NCBI GenBank assembly: GCA_029219385.1
Contig: JAQXTH010000027.1
Location: 1 to 61,962 of the forward strand
Length of the DNA stretch: 61,962 nucleotides
Direction of reading: 5' to 3'
Source: Prevotellaceae bacterium
GTDB taxonomy: Bacteria > Bacteroidota > Bacteroidia > Bacteroidales > Bacteroidaceae
The translations under genes were made by a program, and so were the position numbers. Below the pieces are notes generated by a model. That model saw only the letters and a program-made list of their open reading frames with translations. It searched no databases and was not told the origin of the DNA. Shown piece by piece: positions 1-8,710 of this stretch. Within the stretch, counting starts at the first letter, position 1. The number at the start of each line of letters is the position of its first letter.

Positions 1-166
1 ATATGTTGTTTTGTGTCACCCCTCGGGGATTAATACATTATGCCGTGCCCCTCGGGGCTTAACAAATTGACACTCAACCCCGTAGGGGTTTAATAGATTA
101 GGGTGGGGGCTTGCCCCCACCGTAGAACCGACTACCCCACCCCCTCGCCCCGGTAGGGGGCGAATA
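1..166. repeat. GC-rich mini-hairpin block, copy A
   Basis: This 166-bp block is almost identical to 3734-3899, and its second half recurs at 8884-8992. It consists of consecutive short palindromes separated by AT-rich spacers: CCCCTCGGGG, GCCCCTCGGGGC, AACCCCGTAGGGGTTT, GTGGGGGCTTGCCCCCAC and a CGCCCC..GGGGGCG stem. No coding frame is credible in it. It touches the window edge, so it may extend further upstream. Its function is not known to me; it could be a REP/MITE-like element, an mRNA-stabilising array or a recombination hotspot. Confidence 0.85.
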
Positions 167-307
167 CAACATCTTCACGCCTTTGCGACACGGAATTGCC
201 TCGTAAGCACTATTTTGCACGAAAGAAATTTTTTATATAAGCTATTGACACGAAAAGTTGAATATCTGATAAAAATTCATTTTTATAGATCTTTGAAGCC
301 TTTAGAA

Positions 308-339
308 TTGATATGAGAAAAGGAAATAACTTAACTTTG
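308..339 (+). promoter_or_regulatory. Bacteroidetes-type promoter for the 987-aa secreted protein
   Basis: TAACTTTG (332-339) matches the -7 consensus TAnnTTTG. A TTG at 308-310 lies 21 bases upstream and could be a weak -33 element. The distance to the ATG at 369 gives a 5' UTR of about 20-25 bases. Confidence 0.55.
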
Positions 340-368
340 CACATATAAACATTATAAAATTTATCTCC

Positions 369-3332
369 ATGAAAAGACTTTTTCTCTTTCTTCTTGCCCT
401 TGTCGGACTATGTCTGCACGTTCCGACCACGGCAACAAACACAAGTGCCGGCGACGAAGTCGCCGTGACCCCTACTCTACCCGAGAGTGGAAAGTATTAT
501 TTTATTGTTTCGCAATACACGGCCCACCCAACCAAGAAGGCTGAAATTCGCTCTGTCTATATCGACCCATCTGTCGATGGAAGCAGACTTCGCAACCATG
601 AATACGACCCTGCGAACCCCTCCATGCAAGATTTGTTCTTGATTGAAAAAACAAGCGAGGGAATATACACCATGCAACACTACAACACCGGCAAATATGC
701 CGGAAGTGCAAGTAGTACCAACGGTTATTCTGCTTCGCCGGTAAATCTCTATGTTCAAGAAGGCTCATTTTCTTCGGGTGGCACTACGGTGAATGGATTT
801 TATATCTCAACTCTTGACCCCTCTGAGGCAAACAATAAATGTTGGAGCACATATACCGGCACCCTCAATTGGATAGATGCTCAATATGCATCAGGCTGGC
901 GCAGTCTTTATCAATTTGTAGAAGCTCCCGGTTCTTTTACAAATAAAATATCGGCAGCTGAAGGCATTGCCGCCCTTCAAGCAAAATACGACGAAATACT
1001 CGCCATATACAACAACATGACCTCTCCCACTTACTACGACGCTGCATTTACGGAAGAAATGCGCACCAACCTGCTTAACAAGCTCAACGAAGCAGCCGAG
1101 GCTATCAAAAATGCTCCATCGGGCGAGAACTCATACTACACAAACCTTGCCACCGAATTGCAAACAACCTACGAGGCTCATCCTTTTGTAGAGGGTGGAA
1201 AACAATTCTGGCCTTTAACAATCGACTCGATTGCCGACGGGCGTACTCTGATTATAGAAACGGCCTGCACCGGTTATCGCAACAAATTTGTCGTGGCCTA
1301 TCCCGACCGCAACAATAATACCTCTGTGATGATTAACGACGAGGGAAAAGAAAACGCCACAATATGGCAACTCGTGGCAACAGGTGAAAACGATGCTATT
1401 TATACCGACAAACCCACCTACTATCTGAAAGACAAGGCCTCGGGCAAATATTATGGCGCCACCTCGCTCACCTCAATAAATGAGGGTGACAAACGCATGG
1501 TAGACAACACAGATATGGCCTATCCGTTTTGTTTCCTCACCAAACAGGATATTATAGACAAAGAGGGAACTACGCCCAATCTATATGGCTGTGAAAACCC
1601 CGTCTTCATTCACCACTCCAACAGCGACGGCACGTGGTTTCGCCTCTCGCGCTTTGGTGGTTACACGCAAATGTATTACATCAGTTCCTCCTTTTATCCC
1701 AAAAACGCACAATGGTACACATGGCTTATCTACAGTGGAGAAAGTGACTTTAACATATCTTCAGAACTGTCGCAAACTCTCGAAGAAGTGGCAGGCATCA
1801 GCGCAGATTTTATCGGCACAGACCCCGGCTATTATCCCGAGGAAGTGTTGACACCTTTCTTAAACGCCAAAAATGCAGCCCTTGCCATCACTCCCGAAAA
1901 CTCACGCCAAGAGTATCGCGATGCCATTGACAATCTTAAAACCACTTATTCCGCCGCTGCTGTTGCAGAACCCAACGCCATAACCGACGGCTATTATTAT
2001 ATTCGCAGTGCATGGCAAAGCAAAAGCAGTCTAAACCTTGCCGCTTACGACATCAACAACGGAAGCAACAACCTTGGTTGGCACACCTTAGACCCCAACA
2101 GCCTCTACGACATCTTTGAAATAAAAAAGATTGAAGATGGCAAATATTCCGTGCAAAACCTCGGCAGCAAACTCTATGTAAACAAACAAGAGAACAACTA
2201 TGTTAGCATGAGCGAGACTCTGCCCACTGACTATTATCAAATCTTCACTTACAAGGAAAATGCCTGCTTCCAATGGAGAGACAATAGTTCCACCTTTACA
2301 TATTATATAAAGGAATTTGATAATAAAGGTGAGATTGGTCGCTACTACTCTCAAGCCGATGCATATGCCTTTGACCGCTGGCGTCTCAACAAAGTGTCTC
2401 AAGAGTTTGTTGAAGCACTTATCAACGGCATTTCGTTTAACCTCAACGAAGGTGAACTCGTTGCAACGGGCAACAACATCTCTATCGATAATATCACCAA
2501 TGCACTTAATGACAATCCTGCCACCACCGTTTTGGACCTCAGCAGTGCGACCATAAATTCGGAGATTACGGCAGAACAACTCAGCGCAACACTCAAAGGC
2601 AATCAGATTGTCGTTTTGCCAAACGGTTCGGCTCTCAGTGGCAAAAATCTTATCGCAAACGGCACCTGCAATAACCTCGTGTTGACCGACAAGGCTGAGT
2701 TCGCTCCCGGCACTTCGTTCACTGCCACCAACGCAACCTATCAGAAGTATGGTCTCGACGGTTCGGGCTGGTATAGCGTTGTGTTGCCCTATGACGTGAC
2801 AGTACCCTCAGGCATGAAGGTGCTCAACAATGCCGTGGTTTCAGAAAACACGATTAAATTCGACGCTGTGGCAGAGGGTGCCACCATCAGTGCCAACACC
2901 CCATTCCTCTATAAGACTGCCGACAACAGCGTGGCATTCAGCGCAACAGGTGCTACCATCGATGCCATCGCCGGCACAAGTGGAGACTTGAAAGGAACCT
3001 ACACCCTCATAGCCGCAGGCGACGCAACAGGCAAGTTGATCCTCAACTCCGACGGTTCGGCATTTGCCAGAGCAACCGCCCTCGCCTCCATTCCGGCATT
3101 CCGTGCATACCTTGAAGGCACCGGATTGAGCGGTTCAAACACATTTGCTATCGTGATTGACGACGAGTTGACCGGTGTAGCCGACGCAGCAACGCTCAAC
3201 GGACAGGGTTCACCCGTAGATGTCTACACCACCGACGGAACTCTCGTGCGCTCACAGGTTGACCCGCTCACCGCATTGCAGGGATTGCCCAAAGGCACAT
3301 ACATTGTTAATGGTAAAACGTATAAAAAATAA
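369..3332 (+). CDS. large secreted multidomain protein (cassette 1), unknown function
   Basis: The 987-residue protein has a signal peptide at about 1-22. Two segments, near residues 38-190 and 540-690, carry the motifs 'YYFIV/YYYIR', 'IEKTSEGIYTMQ/IKKIEDGKYSVQ' and 'GKYAG/SKLYV', suggesting beta-trefoil or lectin-like folds. Two helical stretches (about 196-270 and 480-540, with 'EEMRTNLLNKLNEAAEAI' and 'YRDAIDNLKTTYSAA') resemble FIVAR-like spacers. Near 790-950 is a beta-rich module ('WYSVVLPYDV', 'ANTPFLYKT'), followed by a tail 'LPKGTYIVNGKTYKK' shaped like a short type IX secretion sorting signal. I infer export to the surface or medium and possibly glycan or host binding; I see no catalytic motif. 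The mini-protein gene starts 10 bases after its stop, so the two are probably cotranscribed. It has the same position as the 1409-aa gene in cassette 2, though the two proteins are only loosely similar. Confidence 0.85.
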   Translation: MKRLFLFLLALVGLCLHVPTTATNTSAGDEVAVTPTLPESGKYYFIVSQYTAHPTKKAEIRSVYIDPSVDGSRLRNHEYDPANPSMQDLFLIEKTSEGIYTMQHYNTGKYAGSASSTNGYSASPVNLYVQEGSFSSGGTTVNGFYISTLDPSEANNKCWSTYTGTLNWIDAQYASGWRSLYQFVEAPGSFTNKISAAEGIAALQAKYDEILAIYNNMTSPTYYDAAFTEEMRTNLLNKLNEAAEAIKNAPSGENSYYTNLATELQTTYEAHPFVEGGKQFWPLTIDSIADGRTLIIETACTGYRNKFVVAYPDRNNNTSVMINDEGKENATIWQLVATGENDAIYTDKPTYYLKDKASGKYYGATSLTSINEGDKRMVDNTDMAYPFCFLTKQDIIDKEGTTPNLYGCENPVFIHHSNSDGTWFRLSRFGGYTQMYYISSSFYPKNAQWYTWLIYSGESDFNISSELSQTLEEVAGISADFIGTDPGYYPEEVLTPFLNAKNAALAITPENSRQEYRDAIDNLKTTYSAAAVAEPNAITDGYYYIRSAWQSKSSLNLAAYDINNGSNNLGWHTLDPNSLYDIFEIKKIEDGKYSVQNLGSKLYVNKQENNYVSMSETLPTDYYQIFTYKENACFQWRDNSSTFTYYIKEFDNKGEIGRYYSQADAYAFDRWRLNKVSQEFVEALINGISFNLNEGELVATGNNISIDNITNALNDNPATTVLDLSSATINSEITAEQLSATLKGNQIVVLPNGSALSGKNLIANGTCNNLVLTDKAEFAPGTSFTATNATYQKYGLDGSGWYSVVLPYDVTVPSGMKVLNNAVVSENTIKFDAVAEGATISANTPFLYKTADNSVAFSATGATIDAIAGTSGDLKGTYTLIAAGDATGKLILNSDGSAFARATALASIPAFRAYLEGTGLSGSNTFAIVIDDELTGVADAATLNGQGSPVDVYTTDGTLVRSQVDPLTALQGLPKGTYIVNGKTYKK

Positions 3333-3342
3333 CACACTAACT

Positions 3343-3525
3343 ATGAAGAAACAATATATTGCGCCTTGTTTTGAGGCTATCGAAATAAAACCCGCCCAAA
3401 TAATGGCGGCGAGCGTGTCAATTTCGGGCGAAACCGACAACGAAGCCCGCTCCAAACAGTTCTGGGGTTCCTCTATCTTCGATGAAAAAGAGGAAGAAGA
3501 GGATAACAACAACAGTTGGTATTAA
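3343..3525 (+). CDS. acidic 60-aa mini-protein ending in SWY (cassette 1)
   Basis: The 60-residue protein begins 'MKKQYIAPCFEAIEI', continues through a short hydrophobic stretch ('IMAASVSISG'), and ends with 'KQFWGSSIFDEKEEEED' and 'NNNSWY'. I chose the ATG at 3343 because the mini-protein in cassette 2 starts the same way (MKKxYI.P). The open frame extends upstream to 3220, but that part overlaps the 987-aa gene and has no counterpart. Short Bacteroidales proteins starting MKKxYxxP with acidic, Trp-containing tails are common in genomes but I know no function for them. It lies 10 bases downstream of the secreted-protein gene and just upstream of a strong terminator. Possible roles are a chaperone or partner of the secreted protein, a peptide precursor or a signal; none is shown. 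Confidence 0.8.
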   Translation: MKKQYIAPCFEAIEIKPAQIMAASVSISGETDNEARSKQFWGSSIFDEKEEEEDNNNSWY

Positions 3526-3703
3526 ACCCGATAAATAATCATCGGAACAAGGTTTAAAATCCTTTTCTCGATATAAAACCGAAATACCGGCCACAATTCA
3601 TTTCCTGAATTGTGGCCGGTTTTGTTTTGTCCGGGTTGGTGGTGGCCATGTCCATAGGGGCAAGCCCCTACACTATTCTATGTCGCCCCTTTCAGAGCTT
3701 AAC
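3523..3703 (+). repeat. cassette 3' block, copy 1 (terminator plus hairpin)
   Basis: From the mini-protein stop codon onward, about 180 bp match 8708-8890 with few changes. The block contains a small CCGAT..ATCGG stem, the rho-independent terminator and a TAGGGGCAAGCCCCTA palindrome. Conservation continuing past the stop codon shows that the duplication covered the 3' flank as well as the coding part. Confidence 0.85.
3586..3628 (+). terminator. rho-independent terminator, cassette 1
   Basis: A perfect 15-bp stem (3586-3600 with 3606-3620, loop TTTCC) is followed by TTTGTTTTG. It closes the 987-aa/mini-protein operon. Confidence 0.9.
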
Positions 3704-3733
3704 GTGTTCATTCTTGTTGTGTTGTTGTATTTA

Positions 3734-3899
3734 ATATGTTGTTTTGTGTCACCCCTCGGGGATTAATACATTATGCCGTGCCCCTCGGGGCTTAACAAAT
3801 TGACACTCAACCCCGTAGGGGTTTAATAGATTAGGGTGGGGGCTTGCCCCCACCTTAGAAGAGACTACCCCACCCCCTCGCCCCGGTAGGGGGCGAATA
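3734..3899. repeat. GC-rich mini-hairpin block, copy B
   Basis: This block has the same length (166 bp) as copy A and is nearly identical, with differences mainly around 3855-3862. It sits between the two cassettes. The stretch 3526-4045 otherwise holds the terminator, the conserved 3' block and an AT-rich promoter region for cassette 2. I see no other gene in it. Confidence 0.88.
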
Positions 3900-4008
3900 T
3901 TTTTTTTGCCGACAACCAAATATCGAAACAAATAATGAGCAATTTGGGATAAAATAACGAAAAAACAATTTTTCGATATAAAACAACATTATTTTAAATA
4001 AATTTTTA

Positions 4009-4016
4009 TATCTTTG
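4009..4016 (+). promoter_or_regulatory. -7 element for cassette 2
   Basis: TATCTTTG matches TAnnTTTG. No clear TTTG lies at the -33 position. Transcription from here would include the 32-codon leader frame at 4046-4144 before the large gene. Confidence 0.45.
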
Positions 4017-4045
4017 CATTTCACATCTAAACCTAAAATAGGAAT

Positions 4046-4144
4046 ATGAAACTCAGCAACCACACAACAGAATTTTTCAGCCTCGCGACAACAATATGCG
4101 TTGCCGCCACAGCATTCTTATCGACTGCGCAGGTGTGGTGTTGA
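4046..4144 (+). CDS. 32-aa signal-peptide-like leader ORF upstream of the 1409-aa gene
   Basis: This short frame (ATG at 4046, TGA ending at 4144) encodes a 32-residue peptide with a hydrophobic, alanine-rich core ('SLATTICVAATAFLSTAQ') resembling a complete signal peptide. It lies between a -7 promoter match and the 1409-aa start at 4189. It may be a translated leader peptide, the remnant of a lost secreted protein whose body was replaced by the present gene, or chance. Cassette 1 has no equivalent. Confidence 0.35.
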   Translation: MKLSNHTTEFFSLATTICVAATAFLSTAQVWC

Positions 4145-4188
4145 CATATATAATACTTCGCTGAACTTACAACTAAAAAATTATACAA

Positions 4189-7100
4189 ATGAAACTAACA
4201 CTTAAATTCTTATTCTCCACCCTATTACTATTGGTAATGGGCGCAACGGCAAAAGCAGCCGTGGGAGACGCACTGACAGCCGTCAGCGAGATTAGCAACA
4301 CAAAATGCTATACAATCTCGACCACACGCGGCAATTTGGTAATCAACACGGCAGGAACAGCAGCCGCATCAAGTCACAAAATCAACGGTACCGTTGTAAA
4401 TGATGATGCCAGCACCGACGAAGCCTATGGACAGTGGGCTTTGCTCACCTTTAACGGACAGAGTTATTATCTCTTTAACGTGGGTTTGAAGAAATTTCTC
4501 TGCGCCGACAACACGCTCAGCAACGACTACAAAACCGCTATCACGATAGAGGCTCACGGTAGTCAGTCGGGAAATTACAGATTCAAGTTGATTGGCAACT
4601 CAAACTGGTTGAACAACAACAACAACGGTGGTGTATATTTTGATTCACACAAGGGTGAAGACGACGGCAACAGGGTTCAAATCGCTGAAGCCGGTGATTT
4701 CGACCCCACATATTTCAACACAAAATATACTATCACTTACAATTATAAGATCAACGGAGAAACTGTATTCAGCGAACCTTTTATCACATATCTCGGCCAG
4801 ACCTTTCCCACACCGACCAAACCTTCGTATGTAGAAAACTCCACTCCCGGAGGAACTATAACTGCAAGTTGCAACGGCCAAACCTACGACATCGAATGCA
4901 CAACCTCTCTCCCCTTTAAATTTTATCCTGAAGGCACTGCATGGGGAAGCATATCGTATTGGAATTTCTTGAAACTCCATGGACTATATGCCTCCTACGA
5001 CCCTGACAATTATCCCAATTTCTGTCCAATTTCAAGCACAAACGAGGAAGCGAAAAAAGAAAACAACGCTTTTGCCTTTATCGGCGACCCATATAACGGT
5101 TTCCGCATTGTGAACCGCTATGCCGGCGAAAACTATACTCTCTCCAACACCAACAACCCTTGGGACGGCAACGAAGGTGGCAGCACATACGCCTTTATGA
5201 AAGAACGCAATTCGCTGACACTCGGCAGCGCACAAGGCAACGACGTGGAGAGATTTTTCGTGAGCAAAGTAAACGCCACAACATTTTATCTGCAAATTAA
5301 AACATACGACGGCGCACCAAAAGCATTTGTAGAGATGAACGACCGCAACAATGGCACAAACCATTTCTTATCCTATTGGACAGGTGGTAATGGCAGTGGC
5401 TCATACGTCACCATAGAAGAAACAGCGTTTGACCTCGTACAGACAACCATCACATGGAACATTCTCGACGACTCTGACAACATAGTCGCCACCGAGACAC
5501 TCGAGAACTGTGTGCAAGGCAACCAATATACCACCAAATATACAAAAAACATCGGTGCCACAATCGCAAACCCCACAGTGACCGCCGGTCTTGAAGACCA
5601 GACCATCAACACTCACTACACCTTGGATGGCAGCGTGATCAAGATCAGTCCCAACAAGGAGAATGTGACATGGTATAAGATGAAAATTGAGAAAAATTCG
5701 GGACTATATCCAACTTTCTACGGAAACGAAACTATCACAGACTCCGGCACAGAGCCAACAGAATTGAGCATGAGAAACTGTTTCGCTTTTGTTGGAACAC
5801 CGTTTGGTTTCAAACTCTATAATAAATTTGCAGGTCTCGACACTCCTTTTGGCACAGATATCAGCAATGGCCTCCTCTCAATAACAACAGACGAGAATGC
5901 CGCTACCTTGGTGGCAGAATATAGTCCCAACGATGGTTTCACTGACAAAGTGATGATTCGCAATGTGAGATTTGAAACAGCTTACTTCAACGACAATAGT
6001 GGCACATTAGGTTTTTGGAATTCCGGATATAACCGTAGCGATAAAGGTTCATTCTTTGAATTTACAGAAGTGTCAAACAGCGAATTAGATCAACTCGTAG
6101 TACTAAACTACAACTACAAAAACGGCGAAGATTTGTGGTACACTCAGAAAGTAGAGGCCTCTTTGGGTGCTTCTCTGCCCTCAGCAATGACAATGCCCTA
6201 TGGAGTGACCGCCTCTTCCACACCCTCGGGCACCGTCACTGCCGGCACAACAGATTATGACATTCCCGTGACCTATAACCAAGGAAATTCGGGCATGAAA
6301 TTCTTTAACAACATAGACGAAGTCGACACATGGTATAACTGGAGCAAAAGAAATGCATGGTTCAATCAAACAACCGCGTATGTATATTATATAAAAGATG
6401 CAGAATCTTATGACTTTAATAGTACAGCCGAACTTGACAACGCCTATTTGTGGGCAGCCATAGGCAATCCTTTCCAATTTAAGATTGTGAACCGCATGAC
6501 GGGCTTTGACTACTATCTCGACAACCCGAATATCGCAATCGGTGATGGCAATACCCCGACCATGAAACAAACTGCCGGTCAAGACTATTTTCTCTACGAC
6601 TGCACGGGCGGTGCATGGGGTGATTATTGTTTCCAAGTGTTGAACACAGGAACTAACACTGCACTAAACGGAAACGGAACACTTAACTATTGGGTTGCAA
6701 ACAACACCCTTGGTGACAATGGCTCGCAAATGAGATGGACGGCGGTCGACATGGCAGAAGTGCGCAAAAAGGCCGTGGTAAAGGAACTTGACGACCTCAT
6801 TCAGGGTCAGGTCTACACAATCACTGCCGGCGGAACACGCGGAGCATTTGTCTACACCGAAAACGGATTGAGTTCTACATTCAAACTAAGCATAGATGTA
6901 GACGAATCGTCAGATAACCAACGTTTCCTCTTTGTGGAAAAAGGTGGCACACATTATTTATATAGCATTGGAGCCGGTAAATTCATCAACATCACAGGAC
7001 GAGACGAAAACAACAACCGCGCAATTGCCATAGACGGCAGACCGGCCAACACTTCTTTGCAGTTGCTCAAAAGCAGAAACGGCGGCAGTCGAATAACCAA

Positions 7101-8418
7101 CCCGACGATTTTGTCAATTGACGGTCATCATGTGGGTATTTCGAACGGGTTCACTCCCGCTGTAATCACACACTACAATGATTTAACAGACGAAGGCAAT
7201 GCTCTTTGCATTAAGCCGGTATATGGTGTCACTATTGATGACATGGCACCGATAATGACCCTCTTTGCTAACTGGACAGGACTTGAAATTGCCATTGCCG
7301 ATGCAGAAACCCCCGAAGTAAATATGATTGGCACCGGTTTTGGCAAATACACCGCCGACGAAACATTCTACACGTCTCTTGAAAACGCAAAAGACTTGTT
7401 GGCAGCCACACCGCGCGTTGCAGATGAAACAACTGTTGACAATGCAATTGCCTCCATTGCCCTGAGCAACCTCAGCCTCAATATGCCGGCAAACGGCACA
7501 CTGCTCCACATCAAGGATGCCGACAATAACTATATGACTTGCAACAACACCTCGGGCAACCGCATTGCTTTTGACGCTACAAAAGATGTCAATACAATCT
7601 TCTGCTACACCGGCTCGGCTCTCGTGGCTTACACCACCGGATTTTACGCAAGCCGTTCGAGCAACTTCCCCTACCACATGACGGGAGTGACGACCGAAAG
7701 TGATGGCACACTGTATCACATACACGCCTCTCCGCTCACTCGCGGAAAATATCTCATCTCGTTTGGCGGAGACACACGCTTTATGTACAAAGGAGCAGAT
7801 GCAGGAGATTTCAACGGTGGTCCGACCACTGTAAACAACACGAACTATGAGTTCACCCTCGAAGAGACTGAAAGCATTCCCGTCTCAATCAGCGCAGCAG
7901 GCTTGGCAACACTCTATTCACCCATGGCACTCACCATTCCCGAAGGTGTAAAAGCATACGTGGGAGATTACAACAGCGAAAACTCAACAGTGGTGCTCAA
8001 TGCCCTCGAAGGAGTGATTCCTGCCAACACGGGCGTGATAATCGAGGGTGCGGAAGGTTCCTACGACTTCAACACCACGACAACCGCCACCACCGCCACA
8101 AGTTGTCTCACCGGTAGCGTGCCTGCCATTGCAACACCTGCGACCGGTGTCTACACCCTGCAGAAGGTCAACACAAAACTCGGTCTATATAAATATACCG
8201 GTGCCAACCTCGGTGCATTTAAGGCCTACTTCCAGACCTCGGGTGGCAGCAACGGCTTCAGTCTTATTGTGAACGACGACGACCTCACCGGTGTTGACAG
8301 CCTCACACCCAACACCTCTGCCGACAATATCTATCGTGACCTGCAAGGCAATATCGTGCTATATCCGCAGAAGAATCAAATCTATATTCTCAACGGCAAA
8401 AAGGTCTTGAAACAATAG
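4189..8418 (+). CDS. giant secreted repeat protein (cassette 2), unknown function
   Basis: The 1409-residue protein has a signal peptide at about 1-23. Three modules of roughly 220-240 residues start near 181, 419 and 637 ('ITYNYKINGE', 'ITWNILDDSD', 'LNYNYKNGED'). Each contains a signature near 295, 531 and 754: 'FIGDPYNGFRIVNRYAG', 'FVGTPFGFKLYNKFAG', 'AIGNPFQFKIVNRMTG'. A later part (about 860-1100) has beta-trefoil-like text ('FLFVEKGGTHYLYSIGAGK'). The C-terminal region (about 1225-1370) is a beta module with 'IPANTGVIIEGAEG', followed by a tail 'QIYILNGKKVLKQ' resembling a short T9SS-type sorting signal. I see no hydrolase motif; an adhesive or glycan-binding role is inference. The gap to its mini-protein gene is 103 bases, filled by a 69-bp hairpin element, against 10 bases in cassette 1. 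Confidence 0.85.
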   Translation: MKLTLKFLFSTLLLLVMGATAKAAVGDALTAVSEISNTKCYTISTTRGNLVINTAGTAAASSHKINGTVVNDDASTDEAYGQWALLTFNGQSYYLFNVGLKKFLCADNTLSNDYKTAITIEAHGSQSGNYRFKLIGNSNWLNNNNNGGVYFDSHKGEDDGNRVQIAEAGDFDPTYFNTKYTITYNYKINGETVFSEPFITYLGQTFPTPTKPSYVENSTPGGTITASCNGQTYDIECTTSLPFKFYPEGTAWGSISYWNFLKLHGLYASYDPDNYPNFCPISSTNEEAKKENNAFAFIGDPYNGFRIVNRYAGENYTLSNTNNPWDGNEGGSTYAFMKERNSLTLGSAQGNDVERFFVSKVNATTFYLQIKTYDGAPKAFVEMNDRNNGTNHFLSYWTGGNGSGSYVTIEETAFDLVQTTITWNILDDSDNIVATETLENCVQGNQYTTKYTKNIGATIANPTVTAGLEDQTINTHYTLDGSVIKISPNKENVTWYKMKIEKNSGLYPTFYGNETITDSGTEPTELSMRNCFAFVGTPFGFKLYNKFAGLDTPFGTDISNGLLSITTDENAATLVAEYSPNDGFTDKVMIRNVRFETAYFNDNSGTLGFWNSGYNRSDKGSFFEFTEVSNSELDQLVVLNYNYKNGEDLWYTQKVEASLGASLPSAMTMPYGVTASSTPSGTVTAGTTDYDIPVTYNQGNSGMKFFNNIDEVDTWYNWSKRNAWFNQTTAYVYYIKDAESYDFNSTAELDNAYLWAAIGNPFQFKIVNRMTGFDYYLDNPNIAIGDGNTPTMKQTAGQDYFLYDCTGGAWGDYCFQVLNTGTNTALNGNGTLNYWVANNTLGDNGSQMRWTAVDMAEVRKKAVVKELDDLIQGQVYTITAGGTRGAFVYTENGLSSTFKLSIDVDESSDNQRFLFVEKGGTHYLYSIGAGKFINITGRDENNNRAIAIDGRPANTSLQLLKSRNGGSRITNPTILSIDGHHVGISNGFTPAVITHYNDLTDEGNALCIKPVYGVTIDDMAPIMTLFANWTGLEIAIADAETPEVNMIGTGFGKYTADETFYTSLENAKDLLAATPRVADETTVDNAIASIALSNLSLNMPANGTLLHIKDADNNYMTCNNTSGNRIAFDATKDVNTIFCYTGSALVAYTTGFYASRSSNFPYHMTGVTTESDGTLYHIHASPLTRGKYLISFGGDTRFMYKGADAGDFNGGPTTVNNTNYEFTLEETESIPVSISAAGLATLYSPMALTIPEGVKAYVGDYNSENSTVVLNALEGVIPANTGVIIEGAEGSYDFNTTTTATTATSCLTGSVPAIATPATGVYTLQKVNTKLGLYKYTGANLGAFKAYFQTSGGSNGFSLIVNDDDLTGVDSLTPNTSADNIYRDLQGNIVLYPQKNQIYILNGKKVLKQ

Positions 8419-8437
8419 TATTAACATCACTAAAAGA

Positions 8438-8506
8438 ATGTTTTCGTTAAGCCAAATGAGCAGAGCCAAGCTTGCTTGTGCTATGCCATGGCGAGAAAAC
8501 GCAACT
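8438..8506. repeat. 69-bp hairpin element, copy 1 (inside cassette 2)
   Basis: This imperfect inverted repeat is centred on CCAAGCTTG, with outer arms GTTTTC/GAAAAC and an inner CCA/TGG pair. It is homologous to the tandem copies at 56875-56943 and 56951-57019. The inner arms differ from those copies (GCAGAGC versus GCAAAAGC), but the opposite arm changes as well, so pairing is largely preserved. It sits between the 1409-aa gene and its mini-protein gene. The short frame through it is not a credible gene. Confidence 0.8.
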
Positions 8507-8521
8507 AAAAGAACTAAAATT

Positions 8522-8710
8522 ATGAAAAAAACATATATCTGTCCGAAAATGGACATCGTGATGCTCCAAACCAAGGCCACATATTGCGTAGGTTCGCTCC
8601 ATGTGGGCGGAGAATCGGAGTCGGGAGCGGAACAGCTCTCAAAAAAATTCTGGGGCAATACTGCCTTTGACGAAGAAGAGGAAAGCGAAGAGAACTCTTC
8701 ATGGTATTAA
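8522..8710 (+). CDS. acidic 62-aa mini-protein ending in SWY (cassette 2)
   Basis: The 62-residue paralogue of the cassette 1 mini-protein begins 'MKKTYICPKMDIVML'. Its middle is Gly/Ser/Glu-rich, and it ends in 'KKFWGNTAFDEEEESEE' and 'NSSWY'. The two proteins share the MKKxYIxP start, a central region with no strong similarity, and the FWG(S/N)(S/T)xFDE - acidic run - (N)SWY end, so the C-terminus appears to be the constrained part. The start at 8522 removes the hairpin-derived extension that an upstream ATG at 8438 would add. There is one Cys in the first third (also in cassette 1) and a second at residue 22. Function is unknown. Confidence 0.8.
   Translation: MKKTYICPKMDIVMLQTKATYCVGSLHVGGESESGAEQLSKKFWGNTAFDEEEESEENSSWY

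Noticed and set aside
1-166. CRISPR-like array in the palindrome blocks
   Set aside because: The palindromes differ from one another, spacers are short and shared between copies, and there are no cas genes.
3749-3931. 60-codon frame through hairpin block B
   Set aside because: It lies entirely in palindromic repeat DNA, with no homologous frame required in copies A and C.
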